Source: Vibrio pelagius (GTDB lineage Bacteria > Pseudomonadota > Gammaproteobacteria > Enterobacterales > Vibrionaceae). From it: a stretch of 64,000 nucleotides of DNA. The notes beneath the pieces are model-generated. The model ran no database searches. It saw nothing but the letters and a program-made list of their open reading frames with translations, and had not been told where the DNA came from. Shown here one piece after another: positions 8,024-17,036 of this stretch; positions within the stretch are counted from its first letter, which is position 1; each line of letters opens with the position of its first letter. The translations under genes and the position numbers were made by a program. The stretch is from positions 248,001 to 312,000 of the forward strand of contig NZ_AP025505.1 of the NCBI RefSeq assembly GCF_024347575.1. Direction: 5' to 3'.

Positions 8024-9241
8024 ATGTTAAAGAAAACTCTAATCACGATGGCTATGGCAGCAATGTCTGCTAACGCTGCGGCACTGACCATCGAAACACG
8101 TCAAACCTACCAACAACAATTCGGCATGTTCAAGTTCATGTACCCAAGTGAACAAGCATCTTGGTATTGGGAAAACCTAGATCAAGTACTCCCTACAGCA
8201 TCGGTAAAGAAGGCTGGTATCCCAGTGGCACTTGAGCGTGCTTACATCAGTCCAAGTGCGGTGTTCGATACCACATTCAATGGTGAAAAACTGTCGAACC
8301 TGATGACTGGCGACAACCCATCGGTCAACTCGATGATGATTGTTCGAGATGGAAAAGTGATCTTTGAACATCACAACATTCCAGAGAATGAAAAGCATGT
8401 GTGGATGAGTAATGCCAAAGCAATTGCGGGGTTGCTGGTGGCAATGCTTGAAGCGGAAGGCAAGATTGATGTGAACAAGCCACTCAAAACCTACATTGCT
8501 GACCTCAATGGCAAAGACTGGGGGGAAGTCAAAGTTATCGATGTACTCAACATGCAGTCCGGCATGGATCATGAGGAAAACGACGCAGCACGAGCGAACC
8601 CAAAAGCCGCTATTAACCAAATGATGTTGGCAGAAACAGGTGAAGCGGATGATTACTACCAAACCTTAATCAATATGGAGAAGGGACGCGAACCCGCTGA
8701 AGCATTTGAATACAGCTCCGCTAATACACAAATGTTAGGACTGTTGATCTCTACCGTAGAGAATAAAACTGTCTCTGAAGTATTCGAAGAACGCGTGTGG
8801 TCAAAAGCCGGAATGACAGCGGATGGATATTTCACGCTAACACCAGATGGCTATGAAGTGATTCATGGTTTATTCAATTCAAACATCGAAGATATGGCGC
8901 GATTCGGCATGTTATTCACCGATCAATGGTCTGCCACCGCGACAGAGCAAATCGTACCCTCTTCGATGGTCAAACACATTCAAAACTCTGTAAAACCAGG
9001 TATTTACAAAGTGAGCCCTGCACATACAGGATTTGTGGGCATGTTCCCAGATGAACCAATTGGCGGCACCTACCAGTTCGATGCGGTATTTGAAGATGGT
9101 GATCTATACAAAGGCGGCATGCGTGGACAAGGGCTGTATATCTCTCCAGACAAAAACACCGTGGCCGTTTGGTTCAGCAATCGTATTGAAGAGCACAACG
9201 TAGCGGGATACATCCGTGGTTTCATGAAAGATTTGAAATAG
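8024..9241 (+). CDS. Exported beta-lactamase-fold serine hydrolase
   Basis: This 405-residue protein starts with a signal peptide (MLKKTLITMAMAAMSANAAA). The rest has the class C beta-lactamase/esterase fold. The nucleophile motif SxxK is SNAK at about residue 130 (WMSNAKAIAG), and the tyrosine motif is YSSANTQ at about residue 234, close to the YxSxNT pattern of 6-aminohexanoate-dimer hydrolase (NylB)-like enzymes. The third motif near the C-terminus is less clear. It probably hydrolyses an amide or ester in the periplasm. Antibiotic resistance should not be assumed, since the motifs resemble the esterase/amidase branch more than AmpC. Confidence 0.85.
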   Translation: MLKKTLITMAMAAMSANAAALTIETRQTYQQQFGMFKFMYPSEQASWYWENLDQVLPTASVKKAGIPVALERAYISPSAVFDTTFNGEKLSNLMTGDNPSVNSMMIVRDGKVIFEHHNIPENEKHVWMSNAKAIAGLLVAMLEAEGKIDVNKPLKTYIADLNGKDWGEVKVIDVLNMQSGMDHEENDAARANPKAAINQMMLAETGEADDYYQTLINMEKGREPAEAFEYSSANTQMLGLLISTVENKTVSEVFEERVWSKAGMTADGYFTLTPDGYEVIHGLFNSNIEDMARFGMLFTDQWSATATEQIVPSSMVKHIQNSVKPGIYKVSPAHTGFVGMFPDEPIGGTYQFDAVFEDGDLYKGGMRGQGLYISPDKNTVAVWFSNRIEEHNVAGYIRGFMKDLK

Positions 9242-9356
9242 TCGCCAATTCTATAGCTTTAGACAAGGTTACACCGGGTGATGATTAAGGATGATTAGGT
9301 TCACAGTGACGTGAAAGGCTTCTGCAGTTACTTAATTATTTATTCTGGAATTTACT

Positions 9357-10100
9357 ATGTTACACAAAAATATAACCAGCGCAGCCCTTGCGCTTAGTGC
9401 CCTTGCGTCGCCAGTCATGGCAGAAGAAGATTTTGATGCATCAGACTTAACTCGTGCCAATACCACCGCAATTGTCGGTGTGAGTAATCAAGGTGATGTA
9501 AAGCTCACGGGGTCACTCTCTTACACATTTGATAATGGTCAAATGGCGATGACGTCGCTAGAGGGAACAATGGATTCAGAAGGCGAATACAAAGATTCTC
9601 GCCTGCAGTACTTCCATGTGTTTAATCTTGATAGTGCGGTAACACCCCGTATTGCCACCTCTCTAGATATCATCAATAACGATACCTTTACCACAGCCGC
9701 ATTAGGGGGGATTGCACTATTTAGAACGCCAATCGACTCGTTAACGCTATTTGCTCGTGGTGCGGTTTTAGCAGGGGAATATGATAAAGATTTCGCCAAT
9801 AATGTGGGAATAGACGACCGCAGCGTGACTGGTGCAATGGCAGCAGGTTACGCGGTATTAAAAACCGGTGAAGATGGCACTTTCCTTGCGGCTTTCCCAG
9901 AGTTTACCTACCTAAATGGCGATATGGATATTAACACGGTTAAAACGACACTGATGGCAGCAACGCCCGTTTCTGAAGATGGAAAGCGTTGGGGACAAAT
10001 CAAAATTGAATCCACGTCTGGAGAGACTAAGTTGAATGGCGTAACTCATAAAATGGATACCGATACCGTCGCTTGGTTCAACTACAAAGTGTTCTTCTAA
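9357..10100 (+). CDS. Putative outer-membrane beta-barrel protein, function unknown
   Basis: No named family is recognised. The 247-residue product has a signal peptide cleaved after about residue 22 (ALASPVMA-EED). Alternating polar and hydrophobic strands and short turns run through the remainder, and the chain ends in FNYKVFF with a terminal Phe, the usual signal for outer-membrane barrel assembly. It follows the serine hydrolase by 115 bases in the same direction and may share its expression. The ribosome-binding site is weak. Confidence 0.6.
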   Translation: MLHKNITSAALALSALASPVMAEEDFDASDLTRANTTAIVGVSNQGDVKLTGSLSYTFDNGQMAMTSLEGTMDSEGEYKDSRLQYFHVFNLDSAVTPRIATSLDIINNDTFTTAALGGIALFRTPIDSLTLFARGAVLAGEYDKDFANNVGIDDRSVTGAMAAGYAVLKTGEDGTFLAAFPEFTYLNGDMDINTVKTTLMAATPVSEDGKRWGQIKIESTSGETKLNGVTHKMDTDTVAWFNYKVFF

Positions 10101-10193
10101 CTTGAAGTAATCTCTATTGGGGGGAAAGATGGTGGTGAGTGTTGGCTTGGCGAGATACACTCACCTTCACTTGTCACAATGAAAGGTATCAAG

Positions 10194-11522
10194 ATGACGA
10201 TCGAAATTGACCAACTAACCCAACAATACCCTCTTATTAAAGAGCTCATCTCGCTCAAAGAAATTTCTTGGTTCAACCCCGCTATCACTAGCTTTGAGGA
10301 AGGATTGCCGTATGTGGGACTTGATCAGAGCGACATCAAAGATGCCAGCGACAGATTAAATCGATTTGCGCCCTACCTCGCTCATATTTTCCCAGAAACA
10401 GAAGAAAGTAACGGAATCATCGAATCTGAAGTTGTCACCATTCCATCGATGAAAGCGATTTTGGACAGTGAGTACACAACCCATATCGCAGGACAATTGA
10501 TGTTAAAGAAAGACAGTCACCTACCCATTTCAGGCTCTATAAAAGCCAGAGGTGGTATCTATGAGGTACTTGTACTCGCAGAGAAATTGGCGATAGACGC
10601 TGGAATACTCAATGAAAATGATGACTACACCCTATTAGCAACCGAACCGTTCAAAGCATTTTTTAGCCAATTCAGCATCGCCGTTGGATCAACAGGGAAT
10701 CTTGGGTTGTCTATCGGGATCATGAGTGCAAAGTTAGGTTTCTCTGTCTCAGTCCATATGTCCGCAGACGCTAAAGCGTGGAAAAAAGACAAACTGCGTT
10801 ATCACGGAGTAACGGTTGTCGAATATGAACAAGATTACGGAGTAGCAGTAGCTCAAGGACGCAAAGAAGCTGAGAAAGATCCGAACTGCTTTTTCATTGA
10901 TGATGAGAATTCACAGTCGCTCTTTCTCGGATACTCCGTGGCCGGAGAACGCTTAAAGCAGCAGTTCACTGAAAAGAACATCGCTGTCGATGCTAGGCAC
11001 CCACTGTTTGTTTACCTCCCTTGCGGTGTCGGCGGAGGCCCAGGTGGTGTCGCATTCGGGCTGAAGGCAGCGTTTGGTGACCACGTTCATTGTATTTTTG
11101 CCGAACCGACGCACTCACCATGTATGTTACTTGGGGTACATACCGGGCTTCATGATGGCATCAGTGTTCAAGAGATTGGTATCGACAATGTCACCGCAGC
11201 TGACGGGCTTGCTGTGGGACGCGCTTCTGGTTTTGTTGGCAGAGCAATGGAAAGGCTGTTGGACGGATACATCACCGTATCTGATGAGCGCTTGTATCGC
11301 CTACTTGGTCAACTCAGCAAATCGGAAAACATTCAACTTGAACCTTCCGCACTGGCAGGCATGCTTGGTCCAGTAATCTCGACCAACAATAGTGAATATC
11401 GAGAGCGCATGGGCTTTGACGGTTCAATTATGGCAAACGCAACTCACCTTGTTTGGGCAACAGGAGGTGGTATGGTTCCACAATCAGAAATGCAAGTCTA
11501 TTTAGAACAATCAAGCACCTAA
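10194..11522 (+). CDS. dsdA: D-serine ammonia-lyase (D-serine dehydratase)
   Basis: This PLP enzyme converts D-serine to pyruvate and ammonia. Recognisable segments are [13 protein letters not shown] with the PLP-binding lysine (Lys117 here, Lys118 in E. coli DsdA), [11 protein letters not shown] for phosphate binding, and [17 protein letters not shown]. The 442-residue length matches the family. The ATG at 10194 is chosen because AAAGGT lies just before it, although the frame is open 5 codons upstream. No DsdC or DsdX neighbour is present; the nearest D-amino-acid genes are dgcN and dgcA at 15-17 kb. Confidence 0.95.
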   Translation: MTIEIDQLTQQYPLIKELISLKEISWFNPAITSFEEGLPYVGLDQSDIKDASDRLNRFAPYLAHIFPETEESNGIIESEVVTIPSMKAILDSEYTTHIAGQLMLKKDSHLPISGSIKARGGIYEVLVLAEKLAIDAGILNENDDYTLLATEPFKAFFSQFSIAVGSTGNLGLSIGIMSAKLGFSVSVHMSADAKAWKKDKLRYHGVTVVEYEQDYGVAVAQGRKEAEKDPNCFFIDDENSQSLFLGYSVAGERLKQQFTEKNIAVDARHPLFVYLPCGVGGGPGGVAFGLKAAFGDHVHCIFAEPTHSPCMLLGVHTGLHDGISVQEIGIDNVTAADGLAVGRASGFVGRAMERLLDGYITVSDERLYRLLGQLSKSENIQLEPSALAGMLGPVISTNNSEYRERMGFDGSIMANATHLVWATGGGMVPQSEMQVYLEQSST

Positions 11523-11575
11523 CCCTCTCGTGCCTGGCCGTTAACCACTAGCTCCGATTTGGAACTACCCAAAAC

Positions 11576-11604
11576 AAAAAAGGGCGCAGTTACACACGCG
11601 CCCC
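11576..11604 (-). terminator. Rho-independent terminator of the diguanylate cyclase gene
   Basis: Read on the minus strand, GGGCGC and GCGCCC form a stem around GTGTGTAACT, followed by TTTTTTG. It lies about 190 bases after the stop of the leftward diguanylate cyclase gene and also faces the end of dsdA. Confidence 0.75.
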
Positions 11605-11641
11605 ACATCGTTCCACTGTAGATTTTTCGATGAAACATTAG

Positions 11642-11811
11642 CTTAATACCAATCGTAGTAAATAACTGATCATCCTAGCTTGTTAAAACGCTTGATAACT
11701 GCGTTAGAATTTTTGATTGTAGAGTAACTACTTATCGGAAAAATTCTGCCTTGTTCTTAAGCCTTTTCCCGGCGCTATTTTTGACCACTTATTTACTGTG
11801 ATTGGTATAAG
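11642..11811. repeat. MITE-like inverted repeat element of about 170 bp
   Basis: The two ends are imperfect inverted repeats of about 30 bases: CTTAATACCAATCGTAGTAA at the left and CTTATACCAATCACAGTAAA at the right (minus strand), both continuing AATAA(C/G)TG(A/G)TCA. There is no coding capacity. I recall similar ACCAATC-bounded elements scattered between Vibrio genes. The right end runs into the 3' end of the diguanylate cyclase gene. Confidence 0.7.
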
Positions 11812-13429
11812 AAAAAATTTCAGTACGATTTCGACCTTTTCTTTTTGCAGCATACAAAGCATTGTCCGCTAACTCCAAGGTAAGTGATAACGGAGTTGTA
11901 TCACCATGCCATTGCGCAACACCAATCGAGATCGTCGCCCCCTCCTCAAACGAGGTAATGTCCGATTCAATGGAACGTCTAATGCGCTCGGCAATATCAT
12001 AAGCCACATCCATGCTCGCCCCATCTAAGAAGATAATGAACTCTTCTCCTCCTGAACGACAGACAACATCTACGTCTCTTACTTGAGCTTTCATTAAGTT
12101 TGCCGTCTGCTTAATCAACTGGTCGCCAAACTGGTGACCATATTTATCGTTAACGGCCTTGAAGTGATCAATATCCAATGCCAATACCGATACCGGTTTA
12201 TTACTCTGTTGGAAAGTCTCTATTGTTTGCTTGAGCCCTCGGCGATTCAACAAGCCCGTCATTGGATCGGTCAGGTTTTCAGAATGCAATTTCTCTATCT
12301 GGTTCGATACTAAGTTAAAGGTATTCTCGCAGCTTGCTTTGAGTTGCGATGCCTCAAAATACCAAGGGTGAACATTGCTCAGTTCGGTTGATAGTGAATG
12401 CGTGGTATCGAATTTGTTTACGGTATTCGCGAGCTGCCACAATGGTCTAGATATACAAATAGCGGAGACCCAAATGAAGATCAAAGTGCCAATTCCGACT
12501 GGAATAGACTCAAACATCACGTATTGCATTTGAGTCTCTAGCTCCATAATGGCCCTATCTTTCGGGGTTTGAGCGATGATACCCCAGCCCGTGCTTTTCA
12601 CCAGAGCAAACCCCGACAACACCCTGATACCTTGAGTATTCACAACTTCCTTAGAGCCCTCGCCAACATTCAACGCGGTTTCTACTGCGTCATTACCCAA
12701 TACCACTTCACCAATACGGTTTTTATCTGGGTGATAAATCAGTGAACGGTTTCGATCAACCACGTACAAATACGAGCCATCTTTATAATTATGACGGCTC
12801 AATAGGTTACTCAAAAGGCTAGAGTTTTCTAGATAAATACTGCCACCGACATACCCAAGATATCTACCTTGAGGAGAGAATATCGGATACGTCATACTAA
12901 TGAGATAATTTCCTGCAGGTGAAACGAATGGATCGGAAATCAACGGTGCCTTCGCTCGTATTGACTGTCTAGAACGCTCCGACGTTAATTTCACCCCTTG
13001 AATGTTGACACTCTTGGGCATAATTGAACCGATCACACCGTCATGATTCACCACATACACTGAGTTAAATGAATCCGTCTGTTGTTTGAGCCTTGCAGTC
13101 TCTTGCTCAACAAAGTTCGCATCATCGATACGAGAAGAGAGTAGACGCGCACTGTATTTTAGTTGAGATATCACTTGCTCAACATATACATCCGTCATTG
13201 CCGCCATTTTGTCAGCATAGACTCGATTTGCCTCTAGGTTTTTGTTGATTATTAATTCATGTTGAGCACGGTAGCTTGAATGAAATACGTTCATCAACGT
13301 AATAGCCACACTCAAGATACACAAAGATAAGACAAGTAATCGTAAGTTAATTCGATGGCCAATTACTGACGTCATGCCTGACTTCCATTGTAAAAACACT
13401 CCCCCTATTTCTTGAATAATATTTATCAT
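11789..13429 (-). CDS. Diguanylate cyclase with periplasmic sensor domain
   Basis: This 546-residue protein makes cyclic-di-GMP. Order: transmembrane helix at about residues 28-48 (LRLLVLSLCILSVAITLMNV), a periplasmic dCache-like sensor domain (about 55-300), a second transmembrane helix (PVGIGTLIFIWVSAICI), a linker, and a C-terminal GGDEF domain. The active site is GGEEF at about 460. The inhibitory RxxD site (RDVD) is five residues before it, so feedback inhibition is likely. The last residues (SYTNHSK) and the stop codon come from the inverted repeat at 11642-11811. An internal start at 13375 with GGAAG upstream is a credible alternative. Confidence 0.93.
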   Translation of the reverse strand: MINIIQEIGGVFLQWKSGMTSVIGHRINLRLLVLSLCILSVAITLMNVFHSSYRAQHELIINKNLEANRVYADKMAAMTDVYVEQVISQLKYSARLLSSRIDDANFVEQETARLKQQTDSFNSVYVVNHDGVIGSIMPKSVNIQGVKLTSERSRQSIRAKAPLISDPFVSPAGNYLISMTYPIFSPQGRYLGYVGGSIYLENSSLLSNLLSRHNYKDGSYLYVVDRNRSLIYHPDKNRIGEVVLGNDAVETALNVGEGSKEVVNTQGIRVLSGFALVKSTGWGIIAQTPKDRAIMELETQMQYVMFESIPVGIGTLIFIWVSAICISRPLWQLANTVNKFDTTHSLSTELSNVHPWYFEASQLKASCENTFNLVSNQIEKLHSENLTDPMTGLLNRRGLKQTIETFQQSNKPVSVLALDIDHFKAVNDKYGHQFGDQLIKQTANLMKAQVRDVDVVCRSGGEEFIIFLDGASMDVAYDIAERIRRSIESDITSFEEGATISIGVAQWHGDTTPLSLTLELADNALYAAKRKGRNRTEIFSYTNHSK

Positions 13430-14006
13430 CCAACAGGAGAGCGTGGTTATAATTTAAATTTATAAAATAATATTACCAACAGTGATAGATTAAGTAAAAA
13501 CAAAACCATGCATAATGAGATTTCAACCCTGTTGAGTATGAAAGTGAGATAATTCGCTGATTTTATAAGCAATAGATAGAATAAAATGTCAATAAAAACC
13601 TTTAGGTAAGTGGGGATATTGCATGATCGTTTCAAAAATGATTCACACCTTAGAAATTGACTTTGTTTGGTATTTTTTAGATTCCTGAATTCGAGGGGTT
13701 GCCCTATTTTAAAATGGGAGAGCTATTTCACTTAGGATTGACTCTCATTTATATATAAAAAAACTAGCGGTTTTATTACTCATTCAATCTACAAAAATTG
13801 TATTTTTCAAGCATAATTATTCAAATATAATAATATTAATCATTTTAATTTAAACAATAATTGAGCCACCTTCTAGCACGTATTTTTCACCTCAAATATC
13901 CGATTTTCACAATCGATAATTGCACATTCACAAAACAATTTTTCCCTTTAATTGCTTTAAGTTTTCATTTACTGTGATGAAACTTGAAATTGACTACGGT
14001 TGGCAC
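13430..14006. other. AT-rich intergenic region, no convincing gene
   Basis: About 575 bases of very AT-rich sequence between the divergent diguanylate cyclase and LysR genes; it must hold both promoters. A 62-codon leftward frame (13447-13635) has only a TTG start and low-complexity hydrophobic content, so I do not call it. No repeat or RNA gene is recognised. Confidence 0.5.
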
Positions 14007-14873
14007 GTGAATCTACGACAACTTGAAATCTTTTATGCTGTGATAAAATCTGGCACCGTCTCTGGTGCAGCAAAACAACTTCATGTTTCACAGCCAAACG
14101 TCACTCGCGTTCTCTCTCACACTGAGCAACAATTGGGTTTTGCCCTATTTGAACGCATAAAAGGAAGGCTAGTTCCTACCAAGGAAGCGCATCAACTACT
14201 CCCTGAAGCAGAAAAAATCTATCAGCAGTTAGGCCAATTTCGTAACCTAACAAATAAAATAAAAGCAGGAGAAAGGCACCTGACTATTGGCGCACCTCCA
14301 ATTCTCTCTGCCACTATGCTGGCACCCATTATTGCTCAGTTATGTAAAAGCGGGGACTACAACATTGAGGTCTCAACAGGGAATCAAGATGAACTATGCG
14401 ATGCTCTATTAAAGAATCAGCTCGATCTAGCAATCTGTTTTGGTCAAGATGCTCCGCCCTCTCTCGTCCAAAAAACGCTATTTACGTCTGAGATGTGTGT
14501 GATCACGCCTCCTCAAAGTTCAGATGATGAGGTTATTTGTCTCAAACAGGTACTCAATTCTGACAAAACATTGATTGGTCTCGACAGCCGTGATCCATTG
14601 GGTGCACAACTGCATCAAGCCATACATGCACTCGAGCCCGAATACCACCCTTCAGTATCGGTACGAAACTATAGCTCCGCTGCCGAATTAGTCGTCCACC
14701 AAGTAGGTTGTGCGATTGTCGACCCTTGGACAGCTCATCAATACAAAGATCGCGTACACAGAGCAAGATTAACGCCGACCATCAATATTACGGTGTCACT
14801 ACTTTATGCCGAACACAGCCCACTCAGCATTTCAGCAAGAAACTTTGTCCAACAATTGGAAGCGAGCCTATAA
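14007..14873 (+). CDS. LysR-family regulator, probable DgcR-like activator of D-glutamate genes
   Basis: This is a 288-residue LysR-type regulator. The winged helix-turn-helix is NLRQLEIFYAVIKSGTVSGA followed by AKQLHVSQPNVTRVLSHTEQ; the effector domain covers about residues 90-288. The GTG at 14007 is chosen because family members start with NLRQLEIF right after the initiator. The frame is open 29 codons further upstream, including an ATG at 13977, but that part is AT-rich and unlike the family. It lies 96 bases before dgcN, in the same direction. In described D-glutamate clusters a LysR regulator (DgcR) controls dgcN-dgcA, and the same role is inferred here. Confidence 0.85.
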   Translation: MNLRQLEIFYAVIKSGTVSGAAKQLHVSQPNVTRVLSHTEQQLGFALFERIKGRLVPTKEAHQLLPEAEKIYQQLGQFRNLTNKIKAGERHLTIGAPPILSATMLAPIIAQLCKSGDYNIEVSTGNQDELCDALLKNQLDLAICFGQDAPPSLVQKTLFTSEMCVITPPQSSDDEVICLKQVLNSDKTLIGLDSRDPLGAQLHQAIHALEPEYHPSVSVRNYSSAAELVVHQVGCAIVDPWTAHQYKDRVHRARLTPTINITVSLLYAEHSPLSISARNFVQQLEASL

Positions 14874-14969
14874 CTTGTTGTTATAGGCAACCAACAAATA
14901 AGCATTCGAACCCTTCTCGGTGAACCACTACTCTGTTTTTTAATTCAACAGGATACCAAGGATGCTTTT

Positions 14970-15977
14970 ATGTCTATCGCCCAACCCTACCTACTCTTCT
15001 TAGGCGACGTTACCGACTCAATCTCAGCCAAAACAGCGCGCGGTATTGCGCTATGGCGACCTGAACTATGTGTGGGGGAGCTAAGATTAACGGCAAAAAC
15101 TGTCTCGTTAGGGCTAGAGAACCTTTCGTTAGAACAAGCGCTAGAACAAGGCGCTAAAACATTGGTTATCGGTACTGCCAATGCCGGAGGCGTAATCCCT
15201 GAAACTTGGAAGCCGACGCTAATCAAAGCAGCACAGCTTGGGTTTAGTATTGCATCGGGCATGCATTCCCGCCTTACTGAGATCCCAGAACTTGCAGAGC
15301 TTCAAGCCAAAGGAAAGACGCACCTTCACGATGTACGTCACTACGATGCACCTCTTGCTGTTGGTACAGGCAAAGCCCGCCAAGGCAAACGCCTTCTCAC
15401 CGTCGGAACGGACTGTTCAGTGGGTAAAATGTTTACCGCTCTGGCTTTAGAAAAAGCCCTAAAAGAGCTAGAAGTCGATGCAAAGTTTAAAGCAACGGGT
15501 CAAACCGGGATACTCGTTGCAGGCGATGGTATCTCAATCGACGCAGTGGTAGCAGACTTCATTTCTGGTGCCGTAGAAGCGATAAGCCCAGGCTTTAACG
15601 ACCACCAATGGGATATCATCGAGGGACAAGGTTCTCTATTTAACCCTTCCTTTGCAGGGGTGAGCTTAGGCTTGCTTCATGGTGCCCAAGCAGATGCACT
15701 TGTACTTTGCCATGAAGTTGGTAGACCTCACATTCGCCACCTTCCTCATTGTCAACTCCCTTCCATTTCTACCACGATAGAAGCGAACTTGGCAGCGGCT
15801 AGACTAACAAACCCAAAAGCAGAACTAGCCGGAATTAGTCTTAATACTTCAGCTCTGAATGAAGAAGAAGCCAAAGCGCTTTGTGCAGATTGGCAAGAGA
15901 CTTACAACGTACCTGTTACCGACCCTGTACGTTTCGGCATCCAGTCTATTGCCAGTGATCTCAATGCCAACTTTTAA
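14970..15977 (+). CDS. dgcN: D-glutamate N-acetyltransferase DgcN (DUF1611 family)
   Basis: The 335-residue protein belongs to the DUF1611 P-loop family. It has an N-terminal Rossmann-like part (LFLGDVTDSISAKTARGIA), a Walker A-like loop VGTDCSVGKMFTAL at about residue 145, and the conserved segments GQTGILVAGDGISIDAVVAD and IIEGQGSLFNPSFAGVSLGL. DgcN was described in marine bacteria as acetylating D-glutamate in the first step of a catabolic route. An AAGGATG ribosome site precedes the ATG. It is followed 16 bases later by dgcA, forming a two-gene operon. Confidence 0.88.
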   Translation: MSIAQPYLLFLGDVTDSISAKTARGIALWRPELCVGELRLTAKTVSLGLENLSLEQALEQGAKTLVIGTANAGGVIPETWKPTLIKAAQLGFSIASGMHSRLTEIPELAELQAKGKTHLHDVRHYDAPLAVGTGKARQGKRLLTVGTDCSVGKMFTALALEKALKELEVDAKFKATGQTGILVAGDGISIDAVVADFISGAVEAISPGFNDHQWDIIEGQGSLFNPSFAGVSLGLLHGAQADALVLCHEVGRPHIRHLPHCQLPSISTTIEANLAAARLTNPKAELAGISLNTSALNEEEAKALCADWQETYNVPVTDPVRFGIQSIASDLNANF

Positions 15978-15993
15978 CTTGCGAGAAAAAACC

Positions 15994-16959
15994 ATGTTAT
16001 TAGAAGCGACTCCACACAGTATCAAATTGGCGACCCCTTTTGTTATATCACGAGGTGCCAGAACTCATTGCCACATAGTGAGGGTGACCGTCTCTCATGA
16101 CCACCAACAAGGGACTGGAGAGTGCACACCTTACCTGAGATACGGTGAGAGTGTTGAGTCAGTAATAGCACAAATAGAAAGCTGGACTTCAGACTTAGTC
16201 AGCCTATCACCACAAGAAGCAAAACAGCACTTACAATCAATGCCAGCGGGCGCAGCACGTAATGCCGTAGATTGCGCGCTTTGGGATTTGATTAGCAAAC
16301 TAGAAGGGGCATCCTTTCCATCGCCTACTTTTACTATTAGTCCAACAATAGAGACTGCTATGACAGTGTCCATTGGTGAAGCAGAAGCCATGGCAACACA
16401 AGCCAAACAATACGTAGACCAAGGCGCGACACTGTTAAAAGTGAAATTGGATGGTGAATCGGTGGTTGAACGAGTTGCCGCTGTGAGAGCCGCTGCTCCG
16501 CATAGCAAAATCATACTCGATGCAAATGAAGCTTGGGGTACTCTCGATCTAGAACAGTTATTCGAACAACTTGCCCCTTTCAATATCACCATGATTGAGC
16601 AGCCTTTGCCTTCTGGAGAAGACCAGCTCCTAGCCAGTATTACGCACCCTATTCCACTCTGTGCAGACGAAAGCTGCCACACAAGAGCACAACTCGTTGA
16701 CCTGAAGGGGCTTTATGAGATGGTCAATATCAAACTCGATAAGACAGGCGGGTTAACAGAAGCATTACTCTTGGAAAAGCAAGCCAGAGAGGAGGGTTTC
16801 GCGATTATGGCCGGCTGTATGCTTGGTACTTCGATCGCAATGAAAGCCGCATTGCCTATTGCGACCAACGCTGAGGTGGTTGATTTGGATGGCCCAGTGT
16901 TGCTTGGCGATGATGTTGAAGACGGGCTTAAGTACCACGCTGGCAAACTCTATCTATAA
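15994..16959 (+). CDS. dgcA: N-acetyl-D-glutamate racemase DgcA (enolase superfamily)
   Basis: This 321-residue enolase-superfamily protein resembles dipeptide epimerases. The catalytic lysine motif is KVKLD, metal ligands are in ILDANEAW, MIEQPLP and LCADES, and the second lysine is in NIKLDKTGG. Together with DgcN it is expected to convert N-acetyl-D-glutamate to the L form, feeding glutamate metabolism. The ATG at 15994 gives the family's normal start (MLLEATPHSIKLATPF); the longer frame upstream overlaps dgcN. Annotation as an Ala-Glu epimerase is the main alternative, but the dgcN neighbour argues for DgcA. Confidence 0.85.
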   Translation: MLLEATPHSIKLATPFVISRGARTHCHIVRVTVSHDHQQGTGECTPYLRYGESVESVIAQIESWTSDLVSLSPQEAKQHLQSMPAGAARNAVDCALWDLISKLEGASFPSPTFTISPTIETAMTVSIGEAEAMATQAKQYVDQGATLLKVKLDGESVVERVAAVRAAAPHSKIILDANEAWGTLDLEQLFEQLAPFNITMIEQPLPSGEDQLLASITHPIPLCADESCHTRAQLVDLKGLYEMVNIKLDKTGGLTEALLLEKQAREEGFAIMAGCMLGTSIAMKAALPIATNAEVVDLDGPVLLGDDVEDGLKYHAGKLYL

Positions 16960-16983
16960 TCTCTCTAACTTGGGCACTTGGTT

Positions 16984-17007
16984 GGCTGCCTTCAGCGTGG
17001 GGCAGCC
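16984..17007. terminator. Hairpin between convergent dgcA and ATPase genes
   Basis: GGCTGCC (16984-16990) and GGCAGCC (17001-17007) form a GC-rich 7-bp stem with a 10-base loop, placed between two convergent genes. A clear T run is lacking, so it may be a weak or bidirectional terminator. Confidence 0.5.
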
Positions 17008-17036
17008 TTGCTATATATAGAGGGAGTCTAAGTATA

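Noticed and set aside
8024..9241. AmpC-type antibiotic resistance gene
   Set aside because: Motifs are nearer NylB-like esterases/amidases; the tyrosine motif and C-terminal triad are not those of AmpC.
13447..13635. Leftward 62-codon frame with membrane-like composition
   Set aside because: Only a TTG start, very AT-rich low-complexity content and no ribosome-binding site; hydrophobic frames arise easily in AT-rich DNA.
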